A DNA stretch of 8,743 bases from JBQCEE01 sp051960575 (GCF_051960575.1 NZ_JBQCEE010000227.1:1-8743); one strand, 5' to 3'; positions 1 to 7,237 are shown, numbered from the stretch's first letter. Numbers and translations: made by a program. Notes: a model not told the origin generated them from the letters alone.

Positions 1-1279
1 TGCGGTGGTGGAAGACGCAGACGAGGTGGCCGTCGTCGACGCAGGTGCGGCCGGTCACGATCCAGGGGGTGATGTGGTCGGCTTCGAGGTAGGCGATGGG
101 GGCGTCGCAGTCGGGGAAGGTGCAGCCACCGTCGCGGGCGAGCATGGCGAGGCGTTGTTGTTCGTGGAAGCAGCGGGACCGCTCGCTGTAGGCCAGGATC
201 CCGTGGAGGCTGTCGAGGGCGACGCCGAGGACGTTGGGGTTGCCGCCGGCCCACTGGATCGCTTCGGCGGTGCTGATGAGGTCGCCGTGGCCGGTGCGGG
301 CGACGCCGGTCCCGGCCAGCCAGTCCTCGGCGGGCAGGGTGAGCACGACGGTGGTGTGCACCCCGCCACCGGTCGGTGTCGCGGCGTTGGCCTGGAGCAG
401 CCGCAGCAGTTGCAGGAACCCGTCGTGGCGGCGCTGGCTCGCCGACCGGGTGTCCCGGACCGGGCCGCTGGCCCGCGGCGGCGTCACCATGCCCTCGTCG
501 TCCAGCGCGCCCGCAGCCGTCCCGCCCGCGCCGGCGGCCGACTCGGCAGCCGTGTCGGTGGTGCTGGTGTCGGGGTCGAGGGTGCGGGGGTGGGTGATCG
601 CGTCGAGCAGGGTGCGGAGCCGCTCGGTCGCTTCGGGGGTGAGGTCGCCGTGCAGCACCGACGACCCGTCGGCCCGCACACGGAGGTCGAGGCCGCGGTC
701 ACGCTGGCTGGTGCGGTCGCCGGGGAGGCGGCCGTCGGGGTCGAGGTGGGTGTGCACCTGCTGGCCGAGTTGCCGCACCACGCCGGGGTCGGACTCGGCG
801 GCCTCGCGCAGCAGCAGCGCCTCCACGTGGTCGTGCGCCCGTTCCCGCACCCCGTCGGGGAGGGTGTCGATGCAGTCGGTGATCGTGCGGGCGTGCTCGG
901 GGTTCACGGCACCGGCGGCGAGGGCGGCGGCGACCTGCGGGAACCGGGCCGGCAGCGGCTCGCCGGTCATCGCCTGCCGCGGCCCGACCGCGAGCGCGGC
1001 CTTGACCCGGTTCGCCGCGTCGGCGGGGTGGATCCGCAGCACCGAGCGCAGCAGCGCCTTCGTCGTCTTCTGCGAGTGCTTCCCGGCGAGCCCGCGCCGC
1101 TCGACCTCCGCGATCACCGCCGCGTCCAACGCCGCCAACCTGCACCGCAGCGCCTCGGCCGACCGGACCGCGTCCAGCAGCTCGGCCTCGGACGCGAGGG
1201 CCGTCGACGCCGCCAGCATCCGGTCGAGTTCGGCGTGCCCGGCGGGCAGCGTCCACGCCTCGACCGCCGGTGCCACCAT
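1..1279 (-). CDS. DUF222 / HNH endonuclease-like protein, 13E12-repeat type (3' end beyond window)
   Basis: The minus-strand frame from ATG at 1279 stays open for 426 codons to the window edge, so the C-terminus is missing. Residues about 15-230 form the helical DUF222 region typical of the actinobacterial 13E12 repeat family. A low-complexity Asp/Thr/Ala/Gly linker follows at about 234-265. The C-terminal HNH module has zinc-type cysteines C386 and C391, the DH pair at 401-402, and C421 followed by HH at 424-425. The conserved middle Asn of HNH appears to be Asp (D416). The family is multicopy and variable in actinobacteria. Its role is poorly defined; nuclease activity is inferred from the fold, and several members in Mycobacterium tuberculosis are reported to be in the LexA regulon. 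The start is supported by a promoter placing the transcription start at or next to the ATG; no Shine-Dalgarno is visible. Family assignment is secure, function is not. Confidence 0.9.
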   Translation of the reverse strand, partial: MVAPAVEAWTLPAGHAELDRMLAASTALASEAELLDAVRSAEALRCRLAALDAAVIAEVERRGLAGKHSQKTTKALLRSVLRIHPADAANRVKAALAVGPRQAMTGEPLPARFPQVAAALAAGAVNPEHARTITDCIDTLPDGVRERAHDHVEALLLREAAESDPGVVRQLGQQVHTHLDPDGRLPGDRTSQRDRGLDLRVRADGSSVLHGDLTPEATERLRTLLDAITHPRTLDPDTSTTDTAAESAAGAGGTAAGALDDEGMVTPPRASGPVRDTRSASQRRHDGFLQLLRLLQANAATPTGGGVHTTVVLTLPAEDWLAGTGVARTGHGDLISTAEAIQWAGGNPNVLGVALDSLHGILAYSERSRCFHEQQRLAMLARDGGCTFPDCDAPIAYLEADHITPWIVTGRTCVDDGHLVCVFHHR

Positions 1280-1285
1280 GCCGTC

Positions 1286-1314
1286 AGTCTACCCGAAGGA
1301 ACGTTCGAAAACAA
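1286..1314 (-). promoter_or_regulatory. Candidate promoter of the HNH gene, probably leaderless
   Basis: Read on the minus strand there is a -35-like TTGTTT (1314-1309), exactly 17 nt of spacer, then a -10 hexamer TAGACT (1291-1286) matching the actinobacterial TANNNT form. Six bases follow before the ATG at 1279, so transcription would begin at or next to the A of the start codon. That gives a leaderless mRNA, which fits the lack of a ribosome binding site. The -35 is weak; the -10 and its spacing are the stronger part. Confidence 0.6.
1293..1308 (-). promoter_or_regulatory. Candidate LexA (SOS) box in the HNH gene promoter
   Basis: The minus strand reads TCGAACGTTCCTTCGG. Against the mycobacterial SOS consensus TCGAAC-N4-GTTCGA it matches 10 of 12 fixed positions, and 7 of 8 in the GAAC-N4-GTTC core. 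It lies inside the 17-nt promoter spacer, where a bound repressor would block RNA polymerase. The placement and the known LexA control of 13E12-family genes in M. tuberculosis raise the likelihood. The imperfect right half keeps it a candidate. Confidence 0.5.
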
Positions 1315-1455
1315 GCGATCAAACCATGAAAATCGTTGTGACGTAACGGTTTCGGGTCTGTTGACACGATGCCGATAAGGGCGCGTTTGCTGAACTTCGC
1401 TGCGTCGGCCCGTTCGCCTCCCCAACTCGTCGGCCGGCCCGTTACCGTCGCCCGA

Positions 1456-2928
1456 GTGACCGACGTCCGACTGAAGACCGCGCAGGGACGCAGCGTGCTG
1501 GCCGCGACCATCCTGGGCAGTGGCATGGCCCAGCTCGACGGCACGATCGTCAACGTCGCGCTGCCGCGCATCGGTACCGATCTGCACGCCGGCCTCACCG
1601 CGCTGCAGTGGACGGTCAACGCGTACACGCTGACGTTGAGCGGCTTGCTGCTGCTCGGCGGATCGCTCGGCGACCGGCTCGGCCGCCGGCGCATCTTCCT
1701 GCTCGGGGTCGTCTGGTTCACGATCGCGTCGGTCGGCTGTGCGGCGGCGCCGACGAGCGGTCCGCTCATCGCCTTGCGCGCACTGCAGGGGGTCGGCGCG
1801 GCACTCCTGACACCGGGCTCGCTCGCGATCCTCGAAGCGGTGTTCGTGCCGGCCGACCGGGCGGCGGCCGTCGGTGCGTGGTCGGGACTCGGCGGCATCG
1901 CGACCGCGATCGGGCCGGTGCTCGGCGGCGTGCTCATCGGCGCTGCGTCCTGGGGCTGGCGCATCGCGTTCCTGATCAACGTGCCGATGGCGCTGGCGGT
2001 GATCGTGCTGGCGCGGCGGTTCGTGCCCGAGACCCGCGACGAGGACGCGAGCGGCAGGGTCGACGTCGTCGGGGTGGTGCTTGCGGCCGCCGGCCTCGCC
2101 GCGCTCGTCTACGGGCTCACCGGTGCGTCCGGCGGGTGGACGAGCGCGGCGGCCGTCGAGGTCGTGGTCGGGGCGGCATTGCTCGTCGGCTTCGGGGTGT
2201 GGGAGGCGCGCACGCCGGCCCCGCTCATGCCGCTCGGCCTGTTCTCGTCACGGCAGTTCAGCGCGGCAAACGCGGTGACGCTCGCCGTCTACGCGGCGCT
2301 GTCGGGTGCGTTCTTCCTGTTGCCGGTGCAGCTGCAGCGGGTGTCCGGCTTCGCGCCGGTCGCGGCCGGGTCAGCCCTGCTGCCGGTGACGGTCGTGATG
2401 CTGCTGCTGTCGGCCCGCATGGGACGCCTCGCCCAGCGCATCGGCCCGCGGCTGCCCATGACGGTCGGGCCGATCGTCGCGGGCCTCGGCCTCGCGCTCA
2501 TGACGCGCGTCGGCGCCCATGCGAGCTACGTCGCCGATGTGCTGCCGGCGGTGCTCGTCTTCGCGCTCGGCCTGTCGGCGACGGTCGCGCCGCTCACCGC
2601 GACCGTGCTCGCCGCCGCGCCAGGTCACCTCGTCGGTATCGCGTCCGCGGTGAACAACGACGTCGCCCGCGTCGCCGGTCTGTTGGCCGTCGCGGTGCTG
2701 CCCGGGCTTGCGGGCATCACCGCCGCCGCCTACCGCCACCCCGCCGCACTGTCCGACGGCTTCCACACCGCGGTGCTCATCGCCGCCGGGCTCTGCGCGG
2801 CGGGTGGCGTGCTGTCGGCGCTGCTCATCTCGGACGCCGAGGCGCGCGCCCGCCGCACCACCGTCGTCGATCCGGCGACCGACGCGCCCGCCTGCCCGGT
2901 CTCGACCCCGCACGCCCGCCCGCGCTGA
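1456..2928 (+). CDS. MFS drug:H+ antiporter, DHA2 (EmrB/QacA-like) 14-TM family
   Basis: An inner-membrane major facilitator of about 490 aa, the usual size for the 14-TM DHA2 group, which exports drugs or metabolites using the proton gradient. Counted from the GTG, the first helix carries the DHA2 signature LDGTIVNVALP (27-37). Motif A, GDRLGRRR, is at 72-79 in the loop after TM2, and the antiporter motif C core GPVLGG is at 153-158. Alternating hydrophobic segments continue to about residue 460, then a short polar tail. I chose GTG 1456 because it starts just before TM1. The longer in-frame ATG at 1369 would add 29 poorly related residues and lies almost on top of a TTGACA. The gene converges on egtD with 8 bp between stops. 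Substrate is unknown; export of ergothioneine or a related thiol is a speculation from position only. Confidence 0.88.
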   Translation: MTDVRLKTAQGRSVLAATILGSGMAQLDGTIVNVALPRIGTDLHAGLTALQWTVNAYTLTLSGLLLLGGSLGDRLGRRRIFLLGVVWFTIASVGCAAAPTSGPLIALRALQGVGAALLTPGSLAILEAVFVPADRAAAVGAWSGLGGIATAIGPVLGGVLIGAASWGWRIAFLINVPMALAVIVLARRFVPETRDEDASGRVDVVGVVLAAAGLAALVYGLTGASGGWTSAAAVEVVVGAALLVGFGVWEARTPAPLMPLGLFSSRQFSAANAVTLAVYAALSGAFFLLPVQLQRVSGFAPVAAGSALLPVTVVMLLLSARMGRLAQRIGPRLPMTVGPIVAGLGLALMTRVGAHASYVADVLPAVLVFALGLSATVAPLTATVLAAAPGHLVGIASAVNNDVARVAGLLAVAVLPGLAGITAAAYRHPAALSDGFHTAVLIAAGLCAAGGVLSALLISDAEARARRTTVVDPATDAPACPVSTPHARPR

Positions 2929-2936
2929 GCGGTACT

Positions 2937-3899
2937 TCAGACGGGGACGGACAGGGAGAGGGCGAAGTCGCCGGCCGGGTCGGTCCACCAGTGCGTGAGA
3001 CACAGCCCGCACGCGGCCAGCTCGGCCTCGACCCGCTCGCGGCGGAACTTCGCCGAGATCTCGGTCCGCATCATCTCGCCCGCGGTGAAGTGCACCTCGA
3101 GGCCGAGGTCGGCGACGCGCACGACCTGGTCCTCGCGCGAGCGCAGCCGCATCTCGATCCACTCGTGCTCGGCGTCGTAGAGCGCCAGGTGGTCGAAGGC
3201 GTCGAGATCGAAGGTGCCGCCGAGCACCCGGTTGATCACCGCCAGCACGTTCTTGTCGAACTGCGCGGTCACCCCGGCGGCGTCGTCGTAGGCGGCGACG
3301 AGCCGGTCGGTGTCCTTCACGAGATCGGTGCCGAGCAGGAACGCCCCGCCCGTGTCGAGGGCGGTGCGCACGTCGGTGAAGAACGCGCGGCGCTGCTGCG
3401 GGTCGAGGTTGCCGACGGTCGAGCCGAGGAATGCCAGCAATCCCTGCGGATGGCGCGGCAGGGCCGGCAGGTGGCGCTCGAAGTCGCCGACCACGGCCTC
3501 GACGGCCACGCCCGGGTACTCGGCCGCAACGGCCTCGCTCGCCTCGAGCAGCACGGCGGGGTCGACGTCGAACGGCACGAAGCGCTCGAGCGTGCGGGCG
3601 TCGCGCAGCGCCGACAGCAGCAGCCGGGTCTTCTCGGACGTGCCGCTGCCCAGCTCGATGAGGGTGTCGGCCCGCGTGATGGCGGCGATCTCGGCGGCGC
3701 GCGCGACGAGGATCGACCGCTCGGTGCGGGTCGGGTAGTACTCGGGCAGCCGGGTGATCTCGTCGAACAGCTCGCTGCCGCGCGCGTCGTAGAAGTACTT
3801 CGGCGGCAGCACCTTCGGGGTGGACGTGAGGCCGGCGCGCACGTCGCGGGCCATCGCCGCGGCGAGATCGGTCGGGTCGAGCAGGGTGGCGATGCTCAT
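2937..3899 (-). CDS. egtD: L-histidine N-alpha-methyltransferase (hercynine synthase) EgtD
   Basis: This cytosolic SAM-dependent enzyme adds three methyl groups to the alpha-amine of histidine, giving hercynine. The 320-aa product is almost the length of the M. smegmatis enzyme. It has the family opening PPKYFYDARGSELF (32-45), LPEYYPTRTE (51-60) and the SAM-binding IELGSGTSEKT (81-91). With a constant offset of two residues, the known M. smegmatis histidine-binding residues Tyr39, Tyr56, Asn166, Tyr206, Glu282 and Ser284 correspond to Y37, Y54, N164, Y204, E280 and S282 here, so the site looks intact. The start ATG shares an ATGA overlap with the egtC stop and has GGAGAG (3911-3906) 6 nt upstream, inside egtC. 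It is the last gene of the egtABCD run and converges on the MFS gene; no intrinsic terminator is visible between them. Confidence 0.97.
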   Translation of the reverse strand: MSIATLLDPTDLAAAMARDVRAGLTSTPKVLPPKYFYDARGSELFDEITRLPEYYPTRTERSILVARAAEIAAITRADTLIELGSGTSEKTRLLLSALRDARTLERFVPFDVDPAVLLEASEAVAAEYPGVAVEAVVGDFERHLPALPRHPQGLLAFLGSTVGNLDPQQRRAFFTDVRTALDTGGAFLLGTDLVKDTDRLVAAYDDAAGVTAQFDKNVLAVINRVLGGTFDLDAFDHLALYDAEHEWIEMRLRSREDQVVRVADLGLEVHFTAGEMMRTEISAKFRRERVEAELAACGLCLTHWWTDPAGDFALSLSVPV

Positions 3900-4588
3900 G
3901 CGGGGCTCTCCAGTGGCGTGACGGTGACGCCCTGCGGCGTCGCCTCGAGCAGGGACCGGTCGGGGACGTCGACCCAGGCCGGATCGTCGTCGAAGGGCTC
4001 GCTCGCGACGGCGATGCCGTCGGCGGCGATGAGGTAGGACAGGGTGTCGCCCCAGGTGGTGGCGAGCACCCGCTCGCCGTCGGCGAGCAGCAGGTTGAGC
4101 CGTGCGGCGGGGTCCTTCGCGCCGACCTCGACCACGATCTCGGCGAGGTGCGCGACACCGGTCGCGAAGACGAGTGCGGCGAGTTGGGCCGAGTCGCAGA
4201 CCGATTCCGCGCGCGGTGCGCTCGCCAGAACCGAGCGGTCGACGCGGCCGTTGTGCGAGAGCAGCCAGCGCCCGTCGGTGAACGGCGCGGTGGCGGTCTC
4301 GTCGATCGGCATGCCGGCGGTGGCGCTGCGCACCGCGGCGACGACGCATCCCGAGCGCAGCAGTGGCGCGATCGAGGCGAAGGACGCGTCCGACCACAGC
4401 GGTCGGCTCGAGCGCCAGCGATGCACGCCGTCGTCGGTGACGAGCCCGACGCCCCAACCGTCGGCGTTCATGAGCCCGTGCCGTTGCCGCCGCGGCTGGT
4501 ACGACTGCCGCAGCAGGCCGAACTCGGGCGCGAGCACCAGCTCGTGTGCGGTGCGTGGCGCGCCGAGCCACGCCAGATGCCTACACAT
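3896..4588 (-). CDS. egtC: Gamma-glutamyl hercynylcysteine sulfoxide hydrolase EgtC
   Basis: A class II (Ntn) glutamine-amidotransferase-type hydrolase of 230 aa that removes the gamma-glutamyl group from the EgtB product, leaving hercynylcysteine sulfoxide. The chain begins Met-Cys, so Cys2 becomes the N-terminal nucleophile after Met removal. That fixes the start at 4588. Other family features are NADGWGVGL (41-49), the arginine in AAVRSAT (84-90) and SHNGRV (111-116), which supplies the oxyanion-hole Asn-Gly. GGAGG (4601-4597) lies 8 nt before the ATG. The start overlaps the egtB stop by 8 nt (ATGTGTAG) and its own stop overlaps the egtD start by 4 nt, so translation is probably coupled. 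Identification as EgtC rather than another Ntn amidohydrolase rests on both sequence and its place between egtB and egtD. Confidence 0.95.
   Translation of the reverse strand: MCRHLAWLGAPRTAHELVLAPEFGLLRQSYQPRRQRHGLMNADGWGVGLVTDDGVHRWRSSRPLWSDASFASIAPLLRSGCVVAAVRSATAGMPIDETATAPFTDGRWLLSHNGRVDRSVLASAPRAESVCDSAQLAALVFATGVAHLAEIVVEVGAKDPAARLNLLLADGERVLATTWGDTLSYLIAADGIAVASEPFDDDPAWVDVPDRSLLEATPQGVTVTPLESPA
3900..3911 (-). promoter_or_regulatory. Ribosome binding site of egtD inside the egtC 3' end
   Basis: GGAGAG at 3911-3906 on the minus strand, 6 nt before the egtD ATG, supporting a start in the ATGA overlap with egtC. Confidence 0.75.
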
Positions 4589-5891
4589 CCGTCGAGCCTC
4601 CGGGTGCGGCGTCCCAGGCGAGCCGCACGCCGCAGAAGATCTGCCGGCGGATCGGATGGTCCCAGTTGCGGAACGACGGCCGGATCGCGTTGCCGCCCAC
4701 CGCCCACGAACCGCCGCGCAGCACCTTGTAGTCGCCACCCCAGAACGGTTCGGAATACTGCCGGTAGAGCATCGGCGTGAAGCCCGGCCACGGCACGAAG
4801 TCCGACGACGTCCACTCCCAGACGTCACCGATGACCTGCTCGACGCCGTACGCCGAGGCACCGGCCGGGTACGCCCCGACGGACGCCGGCCGGAGCGCGG
4901 CACCGTCCAGGTTCGCAACATCCGTCGAGGGCGGTGTCGATCCCCACGGCCAGCGCCGTCGCCGGCCGAGCGCAGGGTCCCAGACACAGGCCTTCTCCCA
5001 CTCCTGCTCGGTGGGCAGCCGGGCGCCCGCCCACGCCGCGTAGGCCTCGGCCTCGAACCAGCAGACGTGCTGCACCGGTTCGTCCGGCGGGATGTCCTCG
5101 ACGGTGCCGAAGCGGCGACGCGACCCGTCGGCCGACCAGAACTGCGGCCGCTCGAGCCCGGCCTCGAGGCGGTGCTGCCAGCCGCGTGCCGACCACCAGC
5201 GCGGCTGGTCGTAGCCGCCGGCGTCGATGAACGTCTGCCACTCGGCATTCGTCACCGGCACCCGGCCGATGCGGAACGCGGGCAGGTCGACGACGTGTGC
5301 CGGGCGCTCGTTGTCGAGCGACCAGGGCTCGTCGGCGCCGTCGACACCGAGCACGAACTCGCCGCCGGGCACGAGCACCGCGTCGTGCGGCACCGGCCGA
5401 CCGGGCGGCAGCGCGGCGCCGGTGCCCAGCAGCGGCTCGCCGTCGCGCAGCTGGTGCGTGGCGAGCATCGTCTCGACGTGCTGCTGCTCGTGCTGCTCGA
5501 CCATCGCGAAGGCGAAGAGGTCGTCGGCGTGCGCGAGCCGGTCGAGCACCCGCCCGCGCACGTCGCGCAGGAAGGCGCGCGCCTCGGGGGCCGGCAGCAG
5601 CGGCAGCTGCACGCGTGTCGCCCGCGGGTGCTCGAAGGCGTCGTAGAGCCGCTCGATCTGTGCGGGCAACAACCCCTGCGCCTCGGCCCGGCCGCCGCGC
5701 AGCAGCCAGAGGTCCTCCTGCTGACCGATGTGGGCGAGGTCCCAGACCAGCGGGCTCATCAGCGGGCTGTGCTGCGTGGTCAGCTCGCGCTCGTCGAGGT
5801 CGGTGAGCAGCAGCGTGCGCTGCCGCGCGCGGTCGAGGGCCAGGGCGAGCTCGTCCTGGGTGACCTCCGGACGCGTGACCTGGTCAGGCAT
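4581..5891 (-). CDS. egtB: Hercynine oxygenase (ergothioneine sulfoxide synthase) EgtB
   Basis: This non-haem iron enzyme uses O2 to join hercynine and gamma-glutamylcysteine through a C-S bond, making the sulfoxide that commits to ergothioneine. The 436-aa product has an N-terminal DinB-like domain followed by an FGE-sulfatase (C-type-lectin-like) domain from about residue 170. Iron ligands are visible as H54 (in DLAHIGQQE) and H134/H138 (in EQHEQQHVE), matching His51, His134 and His138 of the Mycobacterium thermoresistibile enzyme. R90 and R93 match the substrate arginines 87 and 90. Y388 (GGDYKVLRGGSW) matches catalytic Tyr377, and W426-D427 match Trp415-Asp416. The use of gamma-glutamylcysteine rather than cysteine is supported by these residues and by adjacent egtA and egtC. 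GGGAGGT (5903-5897) sits 5 nt before the ATG, inside egtA; the start overlaps the egtA stop by 8 nt (ATGCCTGA). Confidence 0.97.
   Translation of the reverse strand: MPDQVTRPEVTQDELALALDRARQRTLLLTDLDERELTTQHSPLMSPLVWDLAHIGQQEDLWLLRGGRAEAQGLLPAQIERLYDAFEHPRATRVQLPLLPAPEARAFLRDVRGRVLDRLAHADDLFAFAMVEQHEQQHVETMLATHQLRDGEPLLGTGAALPPGRPVPHDAVLVPGGEFVLGVDGADEPWSLDNERPAHVVDLPAFRIGRVPVTNAEWQTFIDAGGYDQPRWWSARGWQHRLEAGLERPQFWSADGSRRRFGTVEDIPPDEPVQHVCWFEAEAYAAWAGARLPTEQEWEKACVWDPALGRRRRWPWGSTPPSTDVANLDGAALRPASVGAYPAGASAYGVEQVIGDVWEWTSSDFVPWPGFTPMLYRQYSEPFWGGDYKVLRGGSWAVGGNAIRPSFRNWDHPIRRQIFCGVRLAWDAAPGGSTDV
4589..4601 (-). promoter_or_regulatory. Ribosome binding site of egtC inside the egtB 3' end
   Basis: GGAGG at 4601-4597 on the minus strand, 8 nt before the ATG whose second codon is the essential Cys. 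It supports this start in an 8-nt overlap with the egtB stop. Confidence 0.8.
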
Positions 5892-7134
5892 CGGCGACCT
5901 CCCGCAGCACGTGCACGGGGTCGGCGGCGGCGAGTCGCTCGCGCAGCTCGTCGCCGGGGGTGCGGCGGCGCTCGACGAGCTCGGCGTACGAGGCGACGCA
6001 CCCGGCGACATCGGCCGGGGCGCGGTCGGCGGCGATCCGGGCACACGCGCGCGCCGCACGCCAGACCGCGGCGTCGGCCAGCCCGTCGCGGGCCGCGGCG
6101 AGCCACGCGTCGGCGACCGGTTCGCACGCCTCGTCGGCGAGGTCTACGGCGACGGGGTCGTCGGCCAGCGTGGCGACGATCGCGGCGAGCCCAGGCCACC
6201 ACCGGTCGGGCACGGCGTCGAGGTAGCGCACCTCGAGGTAGCCGCGCAGCCGCACGGCGGGGAACAGCGTGGTGAGGTGGTGGTCGAGGTCGCGCAGCGT
6301 CGGGCGGCGCAGCAGCTTGGCCGCGCCCGTGATCCACGACGCGAAGCTCACCCGCGAGGGCACCGGCTCGGCGCCCCCGCCGTGCTCGTCGAGCACCAGC
6401 ATCACCGGCGCCGCGAGGGCGTAGCGCGTCCAGGCCTCGACCGGATCGCCCGCGCCGATGCGTCCGGCGCGGTGCTGATCGATGCCGGCCCACATCTGCT
6501 GGCGCATCGAGGCCCAGCCGGACGCCTGCCCGGCCAGCATCGGCGAGCACGCCGACAGGGCGAGCAGCGCGGGGCCGAGGCGGTGCAGGTGCTCGACCCG
6601 CCGCGCCCAGCCGGCCCGCGGCCCGGCGTCGAGGTTCACCTGCAGCGCCGCGGTCGCGGCCATCATGCTGCGCCCGGCGGCCGAGCAGCCGACCGTCGTC
6701 CAGTGCCGCTGCATCGCCGCGTAGCGCGGAGCCCGGTTCACGACGATCACCGGACGCGCCGGGTCGGCCCCGATCGCCGCGCTGGCGTGGCCCCGCTCGG
6801 CGAGCGCCGCGCGCAGCGCCGCCCGGTCGGCGCGCAGGTCGGCGACCCCCCGCTCGAGCGAGGCGGCCGGCGGGGTCGACAACTCGATCTGCCCACCCGG
6901 CTCCTCGGTCACCCGGCTGCGGCGGGGCAGCGGCGGCAGGTCGGCGAGCAGGCGTTCGACGCTTGCGCCGTCGGGCCTGCGACCGGGCTCGGTGAGCGGG
7001 ACGAGGTGCGCCTCGAGCTCGAGCCCGACGAGCCGGACCGGCCCGTCGGTCAGGGCGACGTCGGCGATGTGGGCCGCGGCGGTCTCGAGATCGAGCAGTG
7101 GTTCGACGGCGGCATGTGGTCTGCTGGCGGTCAT
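5884..7134 (-). CDS. egtA: Glutamate-cysteine ligase EgtA (ergothioneine pathway)
   Basis: An ATP-dependent ligase of the GCS2 type that makes gamma-glutamylcysteine, the sulfur donor for EgtB. The 416-aa product shows the family's acidic ATP/metal-binding strands LVGLELEAHL (35-44) and GGQIELSTPP (80-89), plus TAALQVNLD (161-169) and the GYLEVRYLD segment, in the expected order. The ATG at 7134 fits the family N-terminus. The frame stays open upstream to 7347, but that extension is basic, Arg/Pro-rich, unlike GCS2, and overlaps egtE. Ribosome binding is weak: AGGA begins 13 nt before the ATG and a G-rich run lies between. It is the first gene of the overlapping egtABCD block, and the 154-bp leader upstream has tandem hairpins and a possible promoter. 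Because EgtB uses its product, losing egtA would starve the pathway of sulfur. Confidence 0.94.
   Translation of the reverse strand: MTASRPHAAVEPLLDLETAAAHIADVALTDGPVRLVGLELEAHLVPLTEPGRRPDGASVERLLADLPPLPRRSRVTEEPGGQIELSTPPAASLERGVADLRADRAALRAALAERGHASAAIGADPARPVIVVNRAPRYAAMQRHWTTVGCSAAGRSMMAATAALQVNLDAGPRAGWARRVEHLHRLGPALLALSACSPMLAGQASGWASMRQQMWAGIDQHRAGRIGAGDPVEAWTRYALAAPVMLVLDEHGGGAEPVPSRVSFASWITGAAKLLRRPTLRDLDHHLTTLFPAVRLRGYLEVRYLDAVPDRWWPGLAAIVATLADDPVAVDLADEACEPVADAWLAAARDGLADAAVWRAARACARIAADRAPADVAGCVASYAELVERRRTPGDELRERLAAADPVHVLREVADA
5892..5903 (-). promoter_or_regulatory. Ribosome binding site of egtB inside the egtA 3' end
   Basis: GGGAGGT at 5903-5897 on the minus strand, 5 nt before the egtB ATG. 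It fixes the egtB start and, with the 8-nt overlap, suggests re-initiation by ribosomes finishing egtA. Confidence 0.8.
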
Positions 7135-7157
7135 TCCGCCCCATCCTGGTCGGGACG

Positions 7158-7200
7158 GGTCGCGGGGGCGACCGCGGGTCGGTGCGGGGGCGGCACGACC
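7158..7200 (-). repeat. Two tandem hairpins with C-rich loops upstream of egtA
   Basis: In the transcript sense, the first hairpin pairs 7200-7193 with 7185-7177: GGTCGTGC with GCACCGACC, one bulged C, and a 7-nt C-rich loop. Three bases later the second pairs 7173-7168 with 7163-7158: GGTCGC and GCGACC around a CCCC loop. The second ends 23 nt before the egtA ATG. Both begin GGTCG and have C-rich loops. They may be a leader structure; high GC makes chance stems frequent. Confidence 0.4.
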
Positions 7201-7237
7201 GCGCCTCCCGGCGTGGGTCGGACCGTCCTCACGTTCG

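Larger units (their letters stand above)
1280..1455. other. Divergent intergenic region between the HNH and MFS genes
   Basis: This 176-bp gap separates two divergent genes. Positions about 1300-1350 are clearly AT-richer than the flanks, as expected for promoter DNA. On the plus strand there is a perfect TTGACA at 1361-1366, but no good -10 at 16-19 nt (best is TTTGCT at 1386). A TANNNT hexamer TACCGT at 1443-1448 ends 7 nt before the GTG at 1456 and could give a leaderless MFS transcript, without a recognisable -35. I see no RNA gene here. Confidence 0.5.

Noticed and set aside
5..1378. Long plus-strand open frames opposite the HNH gene (457 and 370 codons)
   Set aside because: They mirror the codon pattern of the real minus-strand gene, are Gly/Val/Arg- or Ser/Arg-rich with no domain, and one carries the promoter region as coding. 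They are GC-driven shadows.
1361..1391. Promoter for the MFS gene built on the perfect TTGACA at 1361
   Set aside because: No acceptable -10 at 16-19 nt; mentioned within the intergenic entry but not called as a promoter.
1369..1455. Longer MFS start at ATG 1369
   Set aside because: Adds 29 residues before a start that already sits just ahead of TM1, and begins only 2 nt after a TTGACA hexamer. GTG 1456 is preferred.
2926..2940. Bidirectional terminator between the MFS gene and egtD
   Set aside because: Only 8 bp lie between the stops, and I find no stem of useful length or T-tract there.
1608..4037. 809-codon plus-strand frame spanning the MFS gene and antisense to egtD
   Set aside because: Extremely Arg/Gly/Ala-rich, crosses two unrelated genes on opposite strands, no recognisable domain; an out-of-frame artefact of high GC.
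4044..6275. 743-codon plus-strand frame antisense to egtC, egtB and egtA
   Set aside because: The minus-strand genes are unmistakable by family motifs and catalytic residues; this frame has no family features and ends in low-complexity Arg repeats.
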